DNA of 64,000 nt from an uncultured Alphaproteobacteria bacterium (GTDB lineage: Bacteria > Pseudomonadota > Alphaproteobacteria > Methylaequorales > Methylaequoraceae), in contig CACAYF010000004.1 in the NCBI GenBank assembly GCA_902536655.1, positions 1 through 64,000 on the forward strand, given 5' to 3'. The notes under the pieces are model-generated. The model had not been told where the DNA came from and searched no databases. It worked only from the letters and a program-made list of their open reading frames with translations. The translations under genes were made by a program, and so were the position numbers. Every line of letters begins with the position of its first letter. Positions within the stretch are counted from its first letter, which is position 1. Below are positions 9,641 through 17,437 of the stretch, piece by piece.

Positions 9641-10558
9641 TCAGTCTTTGAAGAGAAGAAAATTCATTCTTTTATTTTCATATCTTACTTTTTTTATAAT
9701 ATCTAAAATGAGGCCTGAGAAAAAACTGAGAAAACAGAGTATCATAAGAAAGCCAGCCAAGATAGCTGAAGGAATCTTTTCTACAAGACCAGAATAGTAG
9801 AAATCTGTTACAACTGGTACACCTATAAATAGTGATAAAGAAAGAAAGAATAAACTAAAAATACTGAAAAATAAAAGTGGTTTTTCGTCTTTAATAAGAA
9901 TTAAGATTAGTTTAAGTATTTTAGTACCATCTTTAAATGTATTTAGTTTACTGTAAGAACCTTCAGTTCTTGCGTTATATTTGCATTCATATTCAGCAAC
10001 ATCTAATTTTTGCTCTAAAGCATGAATTGTTAGTTCAGCTTCAATTTCAAATTCATCTGAATATACGGGAAATGTTTTAACGAATCTTTTTGAAAAAACT
10101 CTTAATCCAGAAAAAATGTCAGTTATATCTTTACCAAAGAAGAAATTAACAAAATTTGAAAAAAATTTATTACCAATTACGTGACCTTTTCTGTAAGCTT
10201 GTGTATCTTTATGGACTCTTTTTCCTACAATCATGTCATAATTAAATCTTTCCATTAATTCAAACATTTTGTTTAAATTTGATAAATCGTAAGTATTATC
10301 TCCATCTACCATTACGAAATAGTCAGCATCAATTTGATCGGAAAACATGCCTCTTACAACATTCCCTTTACCCTTTTTGTTAATAAATCTAATTTCAGCA
10401 CCGTTTTTTTTAGCAATTTGAACAGATTGATCTTTTGATCCGTTGTCATATACAATAATTCTTGATTTTGGAATTATTTTTTTTATCTGTTTAATAACAT
10501 TTGAAATCCCTTTCTCTTCGTTGAGACAGGGGATTTGTACTACAATTTTTTTTTTCAT
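9641..10558 (-). CDS. Family 2 glycosyltransferase with C-terminal membrane helices
   Basis: A 305-residue GT2 enzyme resembling dolichol-phosphate-mannose-synthase and undecaprenyl-phosphate sugar transferases. It has the nucleotide-sugar start motif PCLNEEKGI, the metal-binding MVDGDNTYD (Asp85/Asp87) and a conserved DIFSGLRVFSKRF acceptor segment. Two hydrophobic helices (about residues 223-245 and 263-285) anchor it at the inner membrane. It overlaps yaaA by one base (TAATG), so both genes are likely co-transcribed. The substrate is unknown. Confidence 0.88.
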   Translation of the reverse strand: MKKKIVVQIPCLNEEKGISNVIKQIKKIIPKSRIIVYDNGSKDQSVQIAKKNGAEIRFINKKGKGNVVRGMFSDQIDADYFVMVDGDNTYDLSNLNKMFELMERFNYDMIVGKRVHKDTQAYRKGHVIGNKFFSNFVNFFFGKDITDIFSGLRVFSKRFVKTFPVYSDEFEIEAELTIHALEQKLDVAEYECKYNARTEGSYSKLNTFKDGTKILKLILILIKDEKPLLFFSIFSLFFLSLSLFIGVPVVTDFYYSGLVEKIPSAILAGFLMILCFLSFFSGLILDIIKKVRYENKRMNFLLFKD

Positions 10559-11316
10559 TATTTAGAAATAAAAAGAAATTTATTATTTTTGCTATTAAAT
10601 TCATAAAATTTAAATTTAAATTCTTTGAAATTTTTGATTTTTTCAAGACAAGTAATCTTATTTGAGATGATATAATTGGCCATCGCGCCTCGCATTTTTT
10701 TTATAACCATACCAATACCTGCTAACTTTTCATTTTTTACTTTTTTAAAATCAAAACTAATTACTTCATTTTCTAATTTTTCAAAATTAATGACTGAAGA
10801 ATATTCATTTGATGAGAGATTGAAAAGAAAATTGAATTTATTTTCTTGAATCTCTTTGTTAAGATTAGAGGTTAATTTGTTGCTCCAAAATTTATATAAA
10901 TCTTTACCAATTAAATCATTAACTTTTGTACCCATTTCAAGTCTGTAAGGTTCTATTAAATCAAATGGTTTCAGTATTCCATATAATCCTGATAGAATTC
11001 TAAGCCTTTTCTGTGCGTACTTTAGACAAGAAGAATCAAGAGATCTGATTGATAATCCGTTATAGGTATCACCAGAGAAAATAAAAGCAGCTGCTTTTCT
11101 AGTATTTGATTTTTTGGATATATTTTTAAATCTATCAAAATTTAGTTTAGCTAAAGAATCACTTATTTTCATTAAAGATTTAATTTGATCAGCATCTAGG
11201 TTTTTTATTTTTTTTGTTAGCTGTCTTGACTCAGATAGAAATTGAGGTAAAGAATGATTGATTTTGAGAGCTTCTTCATTCAGATCTAAGTTTTTAGATG
11301 GTGAGATAATAATCAT
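10558..11316 (-). CDS. yaaA: YaaA family peroxide-stress protein (DUF328/UPF0246)
   Basis: A 252-residue member of the YaaA family. In E. coli YaaA lowers free iron during peroxide stress and thereby limits DNA damage. Family landmarks are the N-terminal IIISPSKNLD, FSGDTYNGL (about residues 79-87), LRILSGLYGILKPFDLIEPYRLEMG split over about residues 105-130, and the C-terminal KKMRGAMANYII. The length is normal. It is upstream of, and coupled to, the glycosyltransferase. Given the large ISC operon nearby, an iron-related role is plausible, but the genes are not adjacent. Confidence 0.93.
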   Translation of the reverse strand: MIIISPSKNLDLNEEALKINHSLPQFLSESRQLTKKIKNLDADQIKSLMKISDSLAKLNFDRFKNISKKSNTRKAAAFIFSGDTYNGLSIRSLDSSCLKYAQKRLRILSGLYGILKPFDLIEPYRLEMGTKVNDLIGKDLYKFWSNKLTSNLNKEIQENKFNFLFNLSSNEYSSVINFEKLENEVISFDFKKVKNEKLAGIGMVIKKMRGAMANYIISNKITCLEKIKNFKEFKFKFYEFNSKNNKFLFISK

Positions 11317-11356
11317 AAATATATGATATAATATTATTTAGAAAAAATTAAATATA

Positions 11357-11830
11357 TTATTTCATCATGGCCCATTGGCCACTTTTTTCTCTACATGCAG
11401 CTCCAAAAGTATTTGAAGCTTGATTTCCAAGAACGTAAATATTTTCAATTAATCGACATTCAGGGGAACCATAATACCCTCTAATTTTAACAACTCCTTT
11501 ATTACCGCTTTTCGGATTTCGCCAATACCCAGAATTTACATATGCGTTATTGTCATTAATTTCTAAAACTCTTAATGTTTCTTTTTTAAAAAAGTAATAA
11601 TCATCTTGGTTAATAAACTCTGTTAAAGTGTTTCCAAATACTGCACCTAGAGTTGATCCGATTGTAGTAGCAAATAGATCTCCATCTCCTAATTGATATC
11701 CAAAGTAACCTCCAACTGCAGTAGATGTAGTTTTCACAAATGTACTTTTATCAAAATCTCCGTTTGATGAACATGAAATTAGAAAAGAACAGGTAATTAT
11801 AACTTTAATAAGTTTAAACTTATTCCTCAA
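11357..11830 (-). CDS. Lipoprotein with glycine-zipper segment (17-kDa-antigen-like)
   Basis: A 157-residue predicted outer-membrane lipoprotein: signal peptide with lipobox LISC (lipidated Cys20), then a glycine-rich membrane-prone segment (VGGYFGYQLGDGD ... STLGAVFGNTL, about residues 38-68), then a small C-terminal domain ending near AACREKSGQWAMM. This layout resembles rickettsial 17-kDa surface antigens and related glycine-zipper lipoproteins. The start overlaps the upstream gene by 11 bases. It is the last gene of a run of five genes for exported proteins (14057 to 11357, minus strand). Confidence 0.75.
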   Translation of the reverse strand: MRNKFKLIKVIITCSFLISCSSNGDFDKSTFVKTTSTAVGGYFGYQLGDGDLFATTIGSTLGAVFGNTLTEFINQDDYYFFKKETLRVLEINDNNAYVNSGYWRNPKSGNKGVVKIRGYYGSPECRLIENIYVLGNQASNTFGAACREKSGQWAMMK

Positions 11831-12293
11831 AATATCTCTCCATTACAATATTTCTATTATTTGAGTTAACAATGGACTTTGAAAAATTATTATTATTTCT
11901 CAATTCTATCATTTTAGAGGAGTATTTTTTTTCAATAAGAGTTTTCTCTAAGTTATTTAGATAATTTAATTTATCTACTCTTTGATTGACTGATATTATG
12001 TTGGCACTGTGTTTATCTAAAAGAAGGTTTTTCTTATATGCAAGTTTTGACAAATTTTCTATAGAATCTGGTGTTAAACCTAAAGGATCTAAGAAGTTGC
12101 TATCGTGAAGGCTCTTTAAAATGTATCCTAGTGAACCGGCCAATGTAGCATACTGCAACGTATAACTTAAACTTCTTGTTTTAGGATTTTCAATACCTGC
12201 TGCACCTTCACTACCGAACACTTCACTAAAAGCGTTACTTTTTAGTTGAGTGCAAAATGATATTGTAAAAAGAAATAATATTACTTTGACCAT
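11820..12293 (-). CDS. Exported protein of unknown function
   Basis: 157 residues, not recognised. The first 22 residues form a signal peptide (MVKVILFLFTISFCTQLKSNA). The mature part contains SRSLSYTLQYATLAGSLGY-like hydrophobic sequence around residue 45 (seen as TLQYATLAGSLGYILKSL), followed by a long, probably helical and coiled-coil-prone Asn/Lys/Leu-rich region. There are no cysteines in the mature protein and no enzyme motif. It overlaps the downstream lipoprotein gene by 11 bases and follows another small exported protein after 38 bases, so it is probably part of the same operon and compartment. Confidence 0.65.
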   Translation of the reverse strand: MVKVILFLFTISFCTQLKSNAFSEVFGSEGAAGIENPKTRSLSYTLQYATLAGSLGYILKSLHDSNFLDPLGLTPDSIENLSKLAYKKNLLLDKHSANIISVNQRVDKLNYLNNLEKTLIEKKYSSKMIELRNNNNFSKSIVNSNNRNIVMERYFEE

Positions 12294-12331
12294 TATTATA
12301 TGAACGACTTTCTACAAATTTGTTTAGTTTT

Positions 12332-12622
12332 TTAAAATTTTTCAATTTCTTCTATCAAAAGTAATTTTTGTTGAATTGGTAATTCGCGAAAATATTTAGG
12401 TGAAACTTTTCTTTTTTTACTTTCGTGAAATTTATCAAAAACTTCCTCTTTTAAAGCGTAACTATTTGAATATTCGACTGAATTATCGAAGCGTTGGTCT
12501 AAAATCAGACCAGCTCCAATTCCCATAAGAGAAATTTCAAAAAGATTGAAAGATTCAACTCTTTCTGAATTGAGTGAAATTAAAAAAAAAATAAATAGTA
12601 ATGACTTTTTTAGACTCAACAT
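12332..12622 (-). CDS. Small exported protein of unknown function
   Basis: 96 residues from the ATG at 12622, chosen because it begins a clean signal peptide (MLSLKKSLLFIFFLISLNSERVES) and follows a weak TGAGA ribosome site; the frame extends upstream to 12697, inside the end of the preceding gene, but that extension is not signal-like. The mature part starts NLFEISLMGIGAGLILDQRF, with a short hydrophobic Gly-rich stretch, and ends in a charged helix. No family recognised. It lies between the Met-rich barrel and another exported protein. Confidence 0.58.
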   Translation of the reverse strand: MLSLKKSLLFIFFLISLNSERVESFNLFEISLMGIGAGLILDQRFDNSVEYSNSYALKEEVFDKFHESKKRKVSPKYFRELPIQQKLLLIEEIEKF

Positions 12623-12678
12623 AATTCTCAATAATTCTATTTTATTATCTATAAATTTTAGTTTTTTACAACAATTAT

Positions 12679-13710
12679 TCATAGAGCATATTGCCATCCA
12701 ATCATAAACCTAAAAGTTTCTTGCATCTGTAATCCTCTTAAATTCTGATAAATTGGAAACATTCCTTCTATTCCTATTCTATGATTTTTAAAAATTTCAC
12801 TTGCGTTTACAAAATTGACTCCAAATCCTAAATTTATTTTGTTGTGTCCTTTATTGTATGAATCCATTACTGGGCTCATTCTTGGGTTCATTTCATTATC
12901 TGAACCATTCATTTTACTTTGATAATTATAGCAAATATTAATTGAAGAACTAACATTGTCAATCCAACGAAAAGACGACCATAAATTTAATTCAAATACA
13001 TCGCCATACTTATAATTTTTAGAATTATTTCCTGATAATGCTTTTTTATAGAGGAGTTGCTCTCCAATTTTTAATTTTCCAAATTTGTTAATATTATTCA
13101 AAAAAAATAATACATCATAGGTACCAGTACCATTTTGCATTGAATAACCTAACCTAGTATTAGATGACGCTGGCGTTGTATCTCTTTGATCAATACTTCC
13201 AGTAGGAAAACTAAATCCGGTTCCAATGTGAGTTTTAATAAGATCATTGTTAAATATATTAATAAGTGTAGAAATTCTAGTATCACCAAAACCAGAGGAA
13301 TTAACATTAAAACGTGAACCACCAGCCATTGGCATTCTTTGTTGAGTCATTTCTTTTTCTTGATAACTTGTCATTATCATAAAAGTTAAATTGTCTGACG
13401 GAGCATACATCCCGCCAAACATATGCATATTCATTTTCATTGATATTGGAGCATTCATATAATTACCTAAATTATTTGATGCACCATTTGGTGATGACAT
13501 CACTGAATTTGTATTTATTTTTTTTGTTCCGTTACCAACATTATTCATGTTCATTTGACCAAAACGGTAAGAAAACATTAATTCACCTTTTTTATGCATA
13601 TGGTCTCCCATAATTGATATTGGTCCATGACTATCAGCCAGCTGTATTTCATCTGCATTAATAAAAAATGAGATTGTAACGCATATAGTTAAAACTAAGA
13701 AATTAAACAT
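12679..13710 (-). CDS. Methionine-rich outer-membrane beta-barrel protein, probable metal-linked porin
   Basis: A 343-residue protein with a signal peptide (residues 1-19, ending NADE) and alternating beta-strand-like sequence to a C-terminal aromatic strand (RFMIGWQYAL), as in outer-membrane barrels of the phenol-degradation/transporter superfamily. The N-terminal third is strikingly rich in methionine: 17 Met in about 100 residues, including MGDHMH, MKMNMHMFGGM and MPMAGG. From memory, proteins with the MGDHMH start are often annotated simply as transporter and occur near copper-resistance genes, so copper or other soft-metal handling is a reasonable but unproven guess. It is preceded, 41 bases upstream, by a small Cys-rich exported peptide. 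Confidence 0.72.
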   Translation of the reverse strand: MFNFLVLTICVTISFFINADEIQLADSHGPISIMGDHMHKKGELMFSYRFGQMNMNNVGNGTKKINTNSVMSSPNGASNNLGNYMNAPISMKMNMHMFGGMYAPSDNLTFMIMTSYQEKEMTQQRMPMAGGSRFNVNSSGFGDTRISTLINIFNNDLIKTHIGTGFSFPTGSIDQRDTTPASSNTRLGYSMQNGTGTYDVLFFLNNINKFGKLKIGEQLLYKKALSGNNSKNYKYGDVFELNLWSSFRWIDNVSSSINICYNYQSKMNGSDNEMNPRMSPVMDSYNKGHNKINLGFGVNFVNASEIFKNHRIGIEGMFPIYQNLRGLQMQETFRFMIGWQYAL

Positions 13711-13751
13711 TATTTATCCTTTCGAGAAATTAGTGAGAAAAATTAAGAAAG

Positions 13752-14057
13752 TTAAATAATTGGCGGTGAGTTAGCCTTTTCTTCAATATGTTTAGTTTTA
13801 GTAAGGAAAGTTTTATGATTTTTAATTTGAGATTTATTTAAGAAATATTTTCTAGAATCTTCAACATGAATTAATTGATCTCTATCACATAAACAATTGT
13901 TTTCACATTTCTCATCAATATCGTTTTTTTCAGAGGAACAAATATTATCTTGACCTAAAATATAAGAGTTAACATTGAAACTGGAGAAAGCAAATAATAT
14001 GAAAAATAGAATGATTAAAGATCTAAATATTTTAGAGAAAAGATTAATATAAGTCAT
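13752..14057 (-). CDS. Small Cys-rich membrane-anchored or exported protein, unknown
   Basis: 101 residues, not recognised. A hydrophobic N-terminal segment (about residues 13-30) is a signal peptide or anchor. It is followed by a compact cysteine cluster, Cys40, Cys51, Cys55 and Cys57 (CEN NCLCD), in an acidic context that could bind a soft metal. The C-terminal part is Lys-rich with no domain. It is the first gene of the five-gene run that continues with the methionine-rich barrel. Start by the ATG at 14057; no strong ribosome site is visible. Confidence 0.55.
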   Translation of the reverse strand: MTYINLFSKIFRSLIILFFILFAFSSFNVNSYILGQDNICSSEKNDIDEKCENNCLCDRDQLIHVEDSRKYFLNKSQIKNHKTFLTKTKHIEEKANSPPII

Positions 14058-14105
14058 TTTTGCTACAATTTTATTTACGATATTCTTTCATAAACAAAAA
14101 ATCAA

Positions 14106-14828
14106 TTATATTTTGAAATGAATTTTGGAATTTCTTTTTTTCTCAAAAAAATAAGTCCAACCATATATCGAAACTAATCTATAATGATTTTTAATAAAAT
14201 ACTTATAAATATTATTTTTGAGTGGTGGGCAGCTCTCGTCATGTATCTCAATTGAAACTAAATTTGGATTATATTTTCTTATATTAAAACCTTTCAGAAC
14301 GTTCATTTCATAACCCTCAACATCTATGTTCAAGTAGTGAATTGTTTTAATTCTATTCTCACTAAGAATCTGGTTTAAAGTTGTTTGTTGTATTTTTTTT
14401 ATTAATGGCTCTTTATTGACACTCTTGGAAGTATATTTTTTAAATTTCTCATCAACAGTGTTCATTGTACAATTTTCATAAAAAATATATGAATTTACTT
14501 TTTTTTCGTTTGAACCAATAGAAATGTTTAAATTAAAATCATTCTTCCTAAAAAACTTGTATAAATTAATGCATCTCTCTGAGATATCAAAATTCATCCC
14601 TTTCCATCCTTTTTTATGTAATAAGAATGTCAACGAATTAATTTTGGGTTGATTGCAACCTATATCTATGTAAAACCCTTTATTTAGATCGGAAAAGTAA
14701 TTATAAACAAAGAGATCTTCTCCAAAACAATCTGAAAATGATTTAATAGGTTTATGTAACCAATTTTGAATTACGTTGTAAAAAAACGTACTTTTTAATT
14801 TCTTTCTCAATATTTTGAAGTAACTCAT
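14106..14828 (-). CDS. FkbM family SAM-dependent methyltransferase
   Basis: A 240-residue FkbM-type methyltransferase. It shows the SAM-binding motif I FYIDIGCNQP (about residues 53-62), the acidic end of strand 2 (NFDISERC), and the characteristic YLNIDVEGYEMNVLKG motif (about residues 165-180) followed by SIEIHD. Members methylate sugars or small molecules, often for surface glycans; the substrate here is unknown. It lies just upstream of the exported-protein cluster on the same strand, with about 50 bases between. Confidence 0.88.
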   Translation of the reverse strand: MSYFKILRKKLKSTFFYNVIQNWLHKPIKSFSDCFGEDLFVYNYFSDLNKGFYIDIGCNQPKINSLTFLLHKKGWKGMNFDISERCINLYKFFRKNDFNLNISIGSNEKKVNSYIFYENCTMNTVDEKFKKYTSKSVNKEPLIKKIQQTTLNQILSENRIKTIHYLNIDVEGYEMNVLKGFNIRKYNPNLVSIEIHDESCPPLKNNIYKYFIKNHYRLVSIYGWTYFFEKKRNSKIHFKI

Positions 14829-14952
14829 ATATTTTAAATTAACAATTTAAAATTTTAGATAATTTAATTTAAAAATAATTTAAAGATTATTATAGTAAAG
14901 TACAACCTAATAACTATGAATAATTTAAATTATTAAATAAAAAAGATTTATA

Positions 14953-15207
14953 GTGAAAAAGTTTATTGTCCATTTTAAAATTTTTTTTGAGAAACATTGC
15001 AACGCTATTCCAGGCAGTATGGAAGTAAAACTAGGCGAAGAAATGTCAGATAAAGAAGGTAATATTTACAAAGTAAAAAATGAAGATGATGCAATAAAGT
15101 ATATTAATGACTTCTATTATCACAATGCAGAGAGTGATATGGTAAGACTACCAAAAGATTTTGATGGTGATACTCATTTAGATGTAATTAAGGTAATTAA
15201 AAAATAA
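14953..15207 (+). CDS. Hypothetical 84-residue protein
   Basis: Not recognised. It starts at a GTG (14953) with only a weak A-rich ribosome site; composition and charge (many Lys, Asp, Glu) are protein-like and there is no signal peptide. The sequence reads as one small cytoplasmic domain: KKFIVHFKIFFEKH, then a middle with DKEGNIYKVKNEDDAIKYI and an acidic FDGDTHLDVIKVIKK end. It is the only plus-strand gene between the exported-protein cluster and the tRNA. Moderate confidence that it is real because the frame is open and well balanced over its length. Confidence 0.5.
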   Translation: MKKFIVHFKIFFEKHCNAIPGSMEVKLGEEMSDKEGNIYKVKNEDDAIKYINDFYYHNAESDMVRLPKDFDGDTHLDVIKVIKK

Positions 15208-15335
15208 TTATGTTGTTTAGATTCATAATGATTGGGACATTTATTTCATTAATAATTTTAATGATGTAGCGTTTGTTTTATATATTTTACTGTCTAATAA
15301 TCTATTTTACTTTTTATTTGTGATGAGGATTACAC

Positions 15336-15359
15336 AAACCCCTACTCTCTGTGGGTTTT
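15336..15359. terminator. Weak hairpin between the 84-aa gene and tRNA-Met
   Basis: A 6-bp stem AAACCC/GGGTTT (15336-15341 with 15353-15358) with an 11-base loop. On the plus strand it is followed by a short T run only, and on the minus strand by none, so it is a weak terminator candidate for either the 84-residue gene or the tRNA. Confidence 0.35.
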
Positions 15360-15360
15360 A

Positions 15361-15437
15361 TGGTAGCGGAGGAGGGACTTGAACCCCCGACACGCGGATT
15401 ATGATTCCGCTGCTCTAACCACCTGAGCTACTCCGCC
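15361..15437 (-). tRNA. Elongator tRNA-Met (anticodon CAT)
   Basis: A 77-base cloverleaf on the minus strand with encoded 3' CCA. Acceptor GGCGGAG pairs with CTCCGCT (G1:U72 wobble), the D arm is TAGCTCAGGTGGTTAGAGC, the anticodon stem GCGGA/TCCGC closes the loop ATCATAA with anticodon CAT, and the T arm contains GGTTCAAGT. The body resembles alphaproteobacterial elongator tRNA-Met. It lacks the initiator features (unpaired first base, three G-C pairs GGG/CCC in the anticodon stem), and the stem differs from tRNA-Ile2 (lysidine-modified CAT). Confidence 0.93.
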
Positions 15438-15570
15438 ATTTTAAGATAACAAAACATTTAACGTTGAGATTAGAATGATTAATCTTTATAGATGAATTTA
15501 CTGAAAAAAAAGTAAGTTTCAAGTAGTAGATGAAATTCTATTTATACTTGAATAAGGGTTTAGAAATGAT

Positions 15571-15598
15571 GACACGCACTAAATAGTTAGTGCGTGTC
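15571..15598 (-). terminator. Hairpin terminator after the sugar dehydrogenase operon
   Basis: A perfect 12-bp stem, GACACGCACTAA with TTAGTGCGTGTC, closing an ATAG loop, about 10 bases beyond the stop of the PQQ-dependent dehydrogenase. The following T run on the minus strand is poor, but stem strength and location favour a terminator that separates this operon from the tRNA-Met gene. Confidence 0.72.
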
Positions 15599-15608
15599 TA
15601 TCATAACA

Positions 15609-16913
15609 TTACTTAGCTGTAGCAGTGATTTTGTAGATTTCTCCTTCATCTACTGCAGCATAAAGAGCATTATCTGGACCTAATCTTAGACCTCTAAATC
15701 TCTTTGTTAGACCTGTTGGCATGTGAATTACACTCTTAATTGATTTACCGTCTTTGGCAATATCAACAACGTCAATTCTCATACCTGAAGGTGTTCCACC
15801 GAAACCAATGCCCATGATTCCAACAGCCATTCTACCTTCCCAGTAACCCCAGTTTTTACCTTTTAAGAATGCGGCAGAACCAGTTCCTTGAGATAGACCA
15901 TTGTTATTCCATGCAGGCGGCATTAGATCACTGAAACGTGTGTCGCTCATTGGCATGAACTGAGCACGTTTTGCAGGAAGCATACCTTCTTTTTGATTTG
16001 GCATATATCCACAATACTGATCTGGACAATCACCACGGCCACCTACGTTTGGACGCGGATCCCAACCACCATTACCACCATTTACTAAAGCAGTAATTTC
16101 GTCGTTTTGCCATGGTCCGTGTTCTGCAGTGAATGCTCTTCCATCACTTGGACGGAAATCAATACCTTGAACGTTTCTATGACCATAAGTATACATACGC
16201 TTATCGAAACCTCTTGGAGGTTTATTACCAGGATGTGCTTTACCATCAGTATCGATTCTTAATACGTTACCACCTAATAGTTTTGGTGATTGTGGTACAA
16301 CACCTCTGTGACGATCACCAGTTGTAGCCCAAAGATATCCATCAGGACCAAAACGTAGTCTGTTACCGTTATGAGCACCTGGACCACCGAATGGATGGTT
16401 AGACTCAAATGGTTTGTATTGAATGTCTTTTACAATATCAACACGGTTTGAAACACTTTTCATGTCTTTACTAACTTCCATTCTCATGACGATGTTTCCA
16501 TCGCATCTTTCTTCGTTAGTTTTACAACCGCTGCCGTGATATTTATTGGATGTAGATGCTACATAAATCCTTCTGTTTTTGTTAAAATTAGGATCCAAAG
16601 CAACGCCCATCATACCAGCTTGACCAGAACAGAAAAGATCATTAAAAGTACTTGCGTAACCTTTTGAGTCTTTCATACCAGCAAGAGCATGGACTGAACC
16701 AGAACTAGTTTTTACAGATAAACCTTTACACTTTTCTGTAACAAACATGTCGCCATCTTTAGTGAATGCCATATCCCACGGATTTTCTAATCCATTCATA
16801 ATAGACATAGCACTAATGTCCGGGGTATTCATAGTATCAGCATGACTAGGTGCAGCCATAAAGGATGCTGTAGCAATCGCCACTGCTGATAAAAGTTTAG
16901 ATTTTTTAATCAT
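15609..16913 (-). CDS. PQQ-dependent soluble aldose sugar dehydrogenase (GSDH family)
   Basis: A 434-residue periplasmic beta-propeller oxidoreductase. The signal peptide covers residues 1-25 (ends APSHADT). The GSDH/SorL-like fold is marked by GLENPWDMAFTKDG, the LDPNF blade motif, and GAHNGNRLRFGPDG, where His181 aligns with the catalytic base of sGDH/YliI-type enzymes; GHRNVQGIDFRP and the AEHGP motif follow. It oxidises an aldose or related alcohol with PQQ and passes electrons onward, plausibly to the c-type cytochrome encoded 35 bases upstream. An AGGGAG ribosome site precedes the ATG. Base composition is clearly GC-richer than nearby genes (34 of 60 in 16021-16080 against 9 of 60 in 14161-14220), compatible with high expression. 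No PQQ synthesis genes are in the window. Confidence 0.9.
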   Translation of the reverse strand: MIKKSKLLSAVAIATASFMAAPSHADTMNTPDISAMSIMNGLENPWDMAFTKDGDMFVTEKCKGLSVKTSSGSVHALAGMKDSKGYASTFNDLFCSGQAGMMGVALDPNFNKNRRIYVASTSNKYHGSGCKTNEERCDGNIVMRMEVSKDMKSVSNRVDIVKDIQYKPFESNHPFGGPGAHNGNRLRFGPDGYLWATTGDRHRGVVPQSPKLLGGNVLRIDTDGKAHPGNKPPRGFDKRMYTYGHRNVQGIDFRPSDGRAFTAEHGPWQNDEITALVNGGNGGWDPRPNVGGRGDCPDQYCGYMPNQKEGMLPAKRAQFMPMSDTRFSDLMPPAWNNNGLSQGTGSAAFLKGKNWGYWEGRMAVGIMGIGFGGTPSGMRIDVVDIAKDGKSIKSVIHMPTGLTKRFRGLRLGPDNALYAAVDEGEIYKITATAK

Positions 16914-16948
16914 TAAATAATCTCCCTTTATTATTAATGTTAATGTTA

Positions 16949-17260
16949 TTATTTTTGCGCATTTAAATACGCCGCTAAATTCGCTATTTCAACATCTGAC
17001 AATGGTTGAGCCATCATAATCATAAGATCTGAATTTGGGCCTATCTTAGTTCCAGCTCTGTAGGTATTCAGCCTATCTACAAGGTAGGATATCTCTTTAC
17101 CCTTTATTTTTGGGTAACTAGCTAGTCCCATACCTCCCGGACCATGGCAATTTCCACAGTTTTGAGCATATCTAGCTTCACCAGCTTTGATATCTCCGCT
17201 AAAAGCAGGTTCAGAAAGTAGTAAGAACAAGCCTACTATTCCTAAAATAAGACCTTTCAT
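16949..17260 (-). CDS. Periplasmic monohaem cytochrome c
   Basis: A 103-residue class I cytochrome c: signal peptide to about residue 21 (EPAFSG), haem site Cys35-x-x-Cys38-His39 (CGNCHG), and the C-terminal MMAQPLSDVEIANLAAYL segment with the candidate axial Met. I start at the ATG at 17260 because a near-perfect GGAGGAGGATT ribosome site lies directly before it; the frame opens upstream to 17278 but would start inside or before that site. It is the first gene of a two-gene operon with the PQQ-dependent dehydrogenase and is its likely electron acceptor. Confidence 0.93.
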   Translation of the reverse strand: MKGLILGIVGLFLLLSEPAFSGDIKAGEARYAQNCGNCHGPGGMGLASYPKIKGKEISYLVDRLNTYRAGTKIGPNSDLMIMMAQPLSDVEIANLAAYLNAQK

Positions 17261-17344
17261 AATCCTCCTCCACAACAACTAAAAAGACATAATATTAAGT
17301 CAGTTTAGTCGATTGTACAAATGCAAAATTGCAAATATAGTTAT

Positions 17345-17379
17345 AATATAGGGTTCTTAGAATTTGGTTGCAACCAAAT
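17345..17379 (-). promoter_or_regulatory. Promoter and 18-bp palindromic operator of the cytochrome c/sugar dehydrogenase operon
   Basis: On the minus strand, TTGCAA (17368-17373) is followed after exactly 17 bases by TATATT (17345-17350), a good sigma-70-type promoter about 85-90 bases before the cytochrome c start. The -35 hexamer is the centre of a perfect 18-bp palindrome, ATTTGGTTGCAACCAAAT (17362-17379). A dimeric regulator bound there would block or contact RNA polymerase, so controlled expression is likely. The regulator is not identifiable here. Confidence 0.62.
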
Positions 17380-17437
17380 AAATCTTATTTAAATTATTGA
17401 CAAAATTTTGTTATCTATTATGGAAAAAATTGAAATT

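Noticed and set aside
15361-15437. tRNA with anticodon CAT as initiator tRNA or tRNA-Ile2
   Set aside because: It lacks the GGG/CCC anticodon stem and unpaired first base of initiators, and the stem and body match elongator tRNA-Met of alphaproteobacteria rather than tRNA-Ile2.
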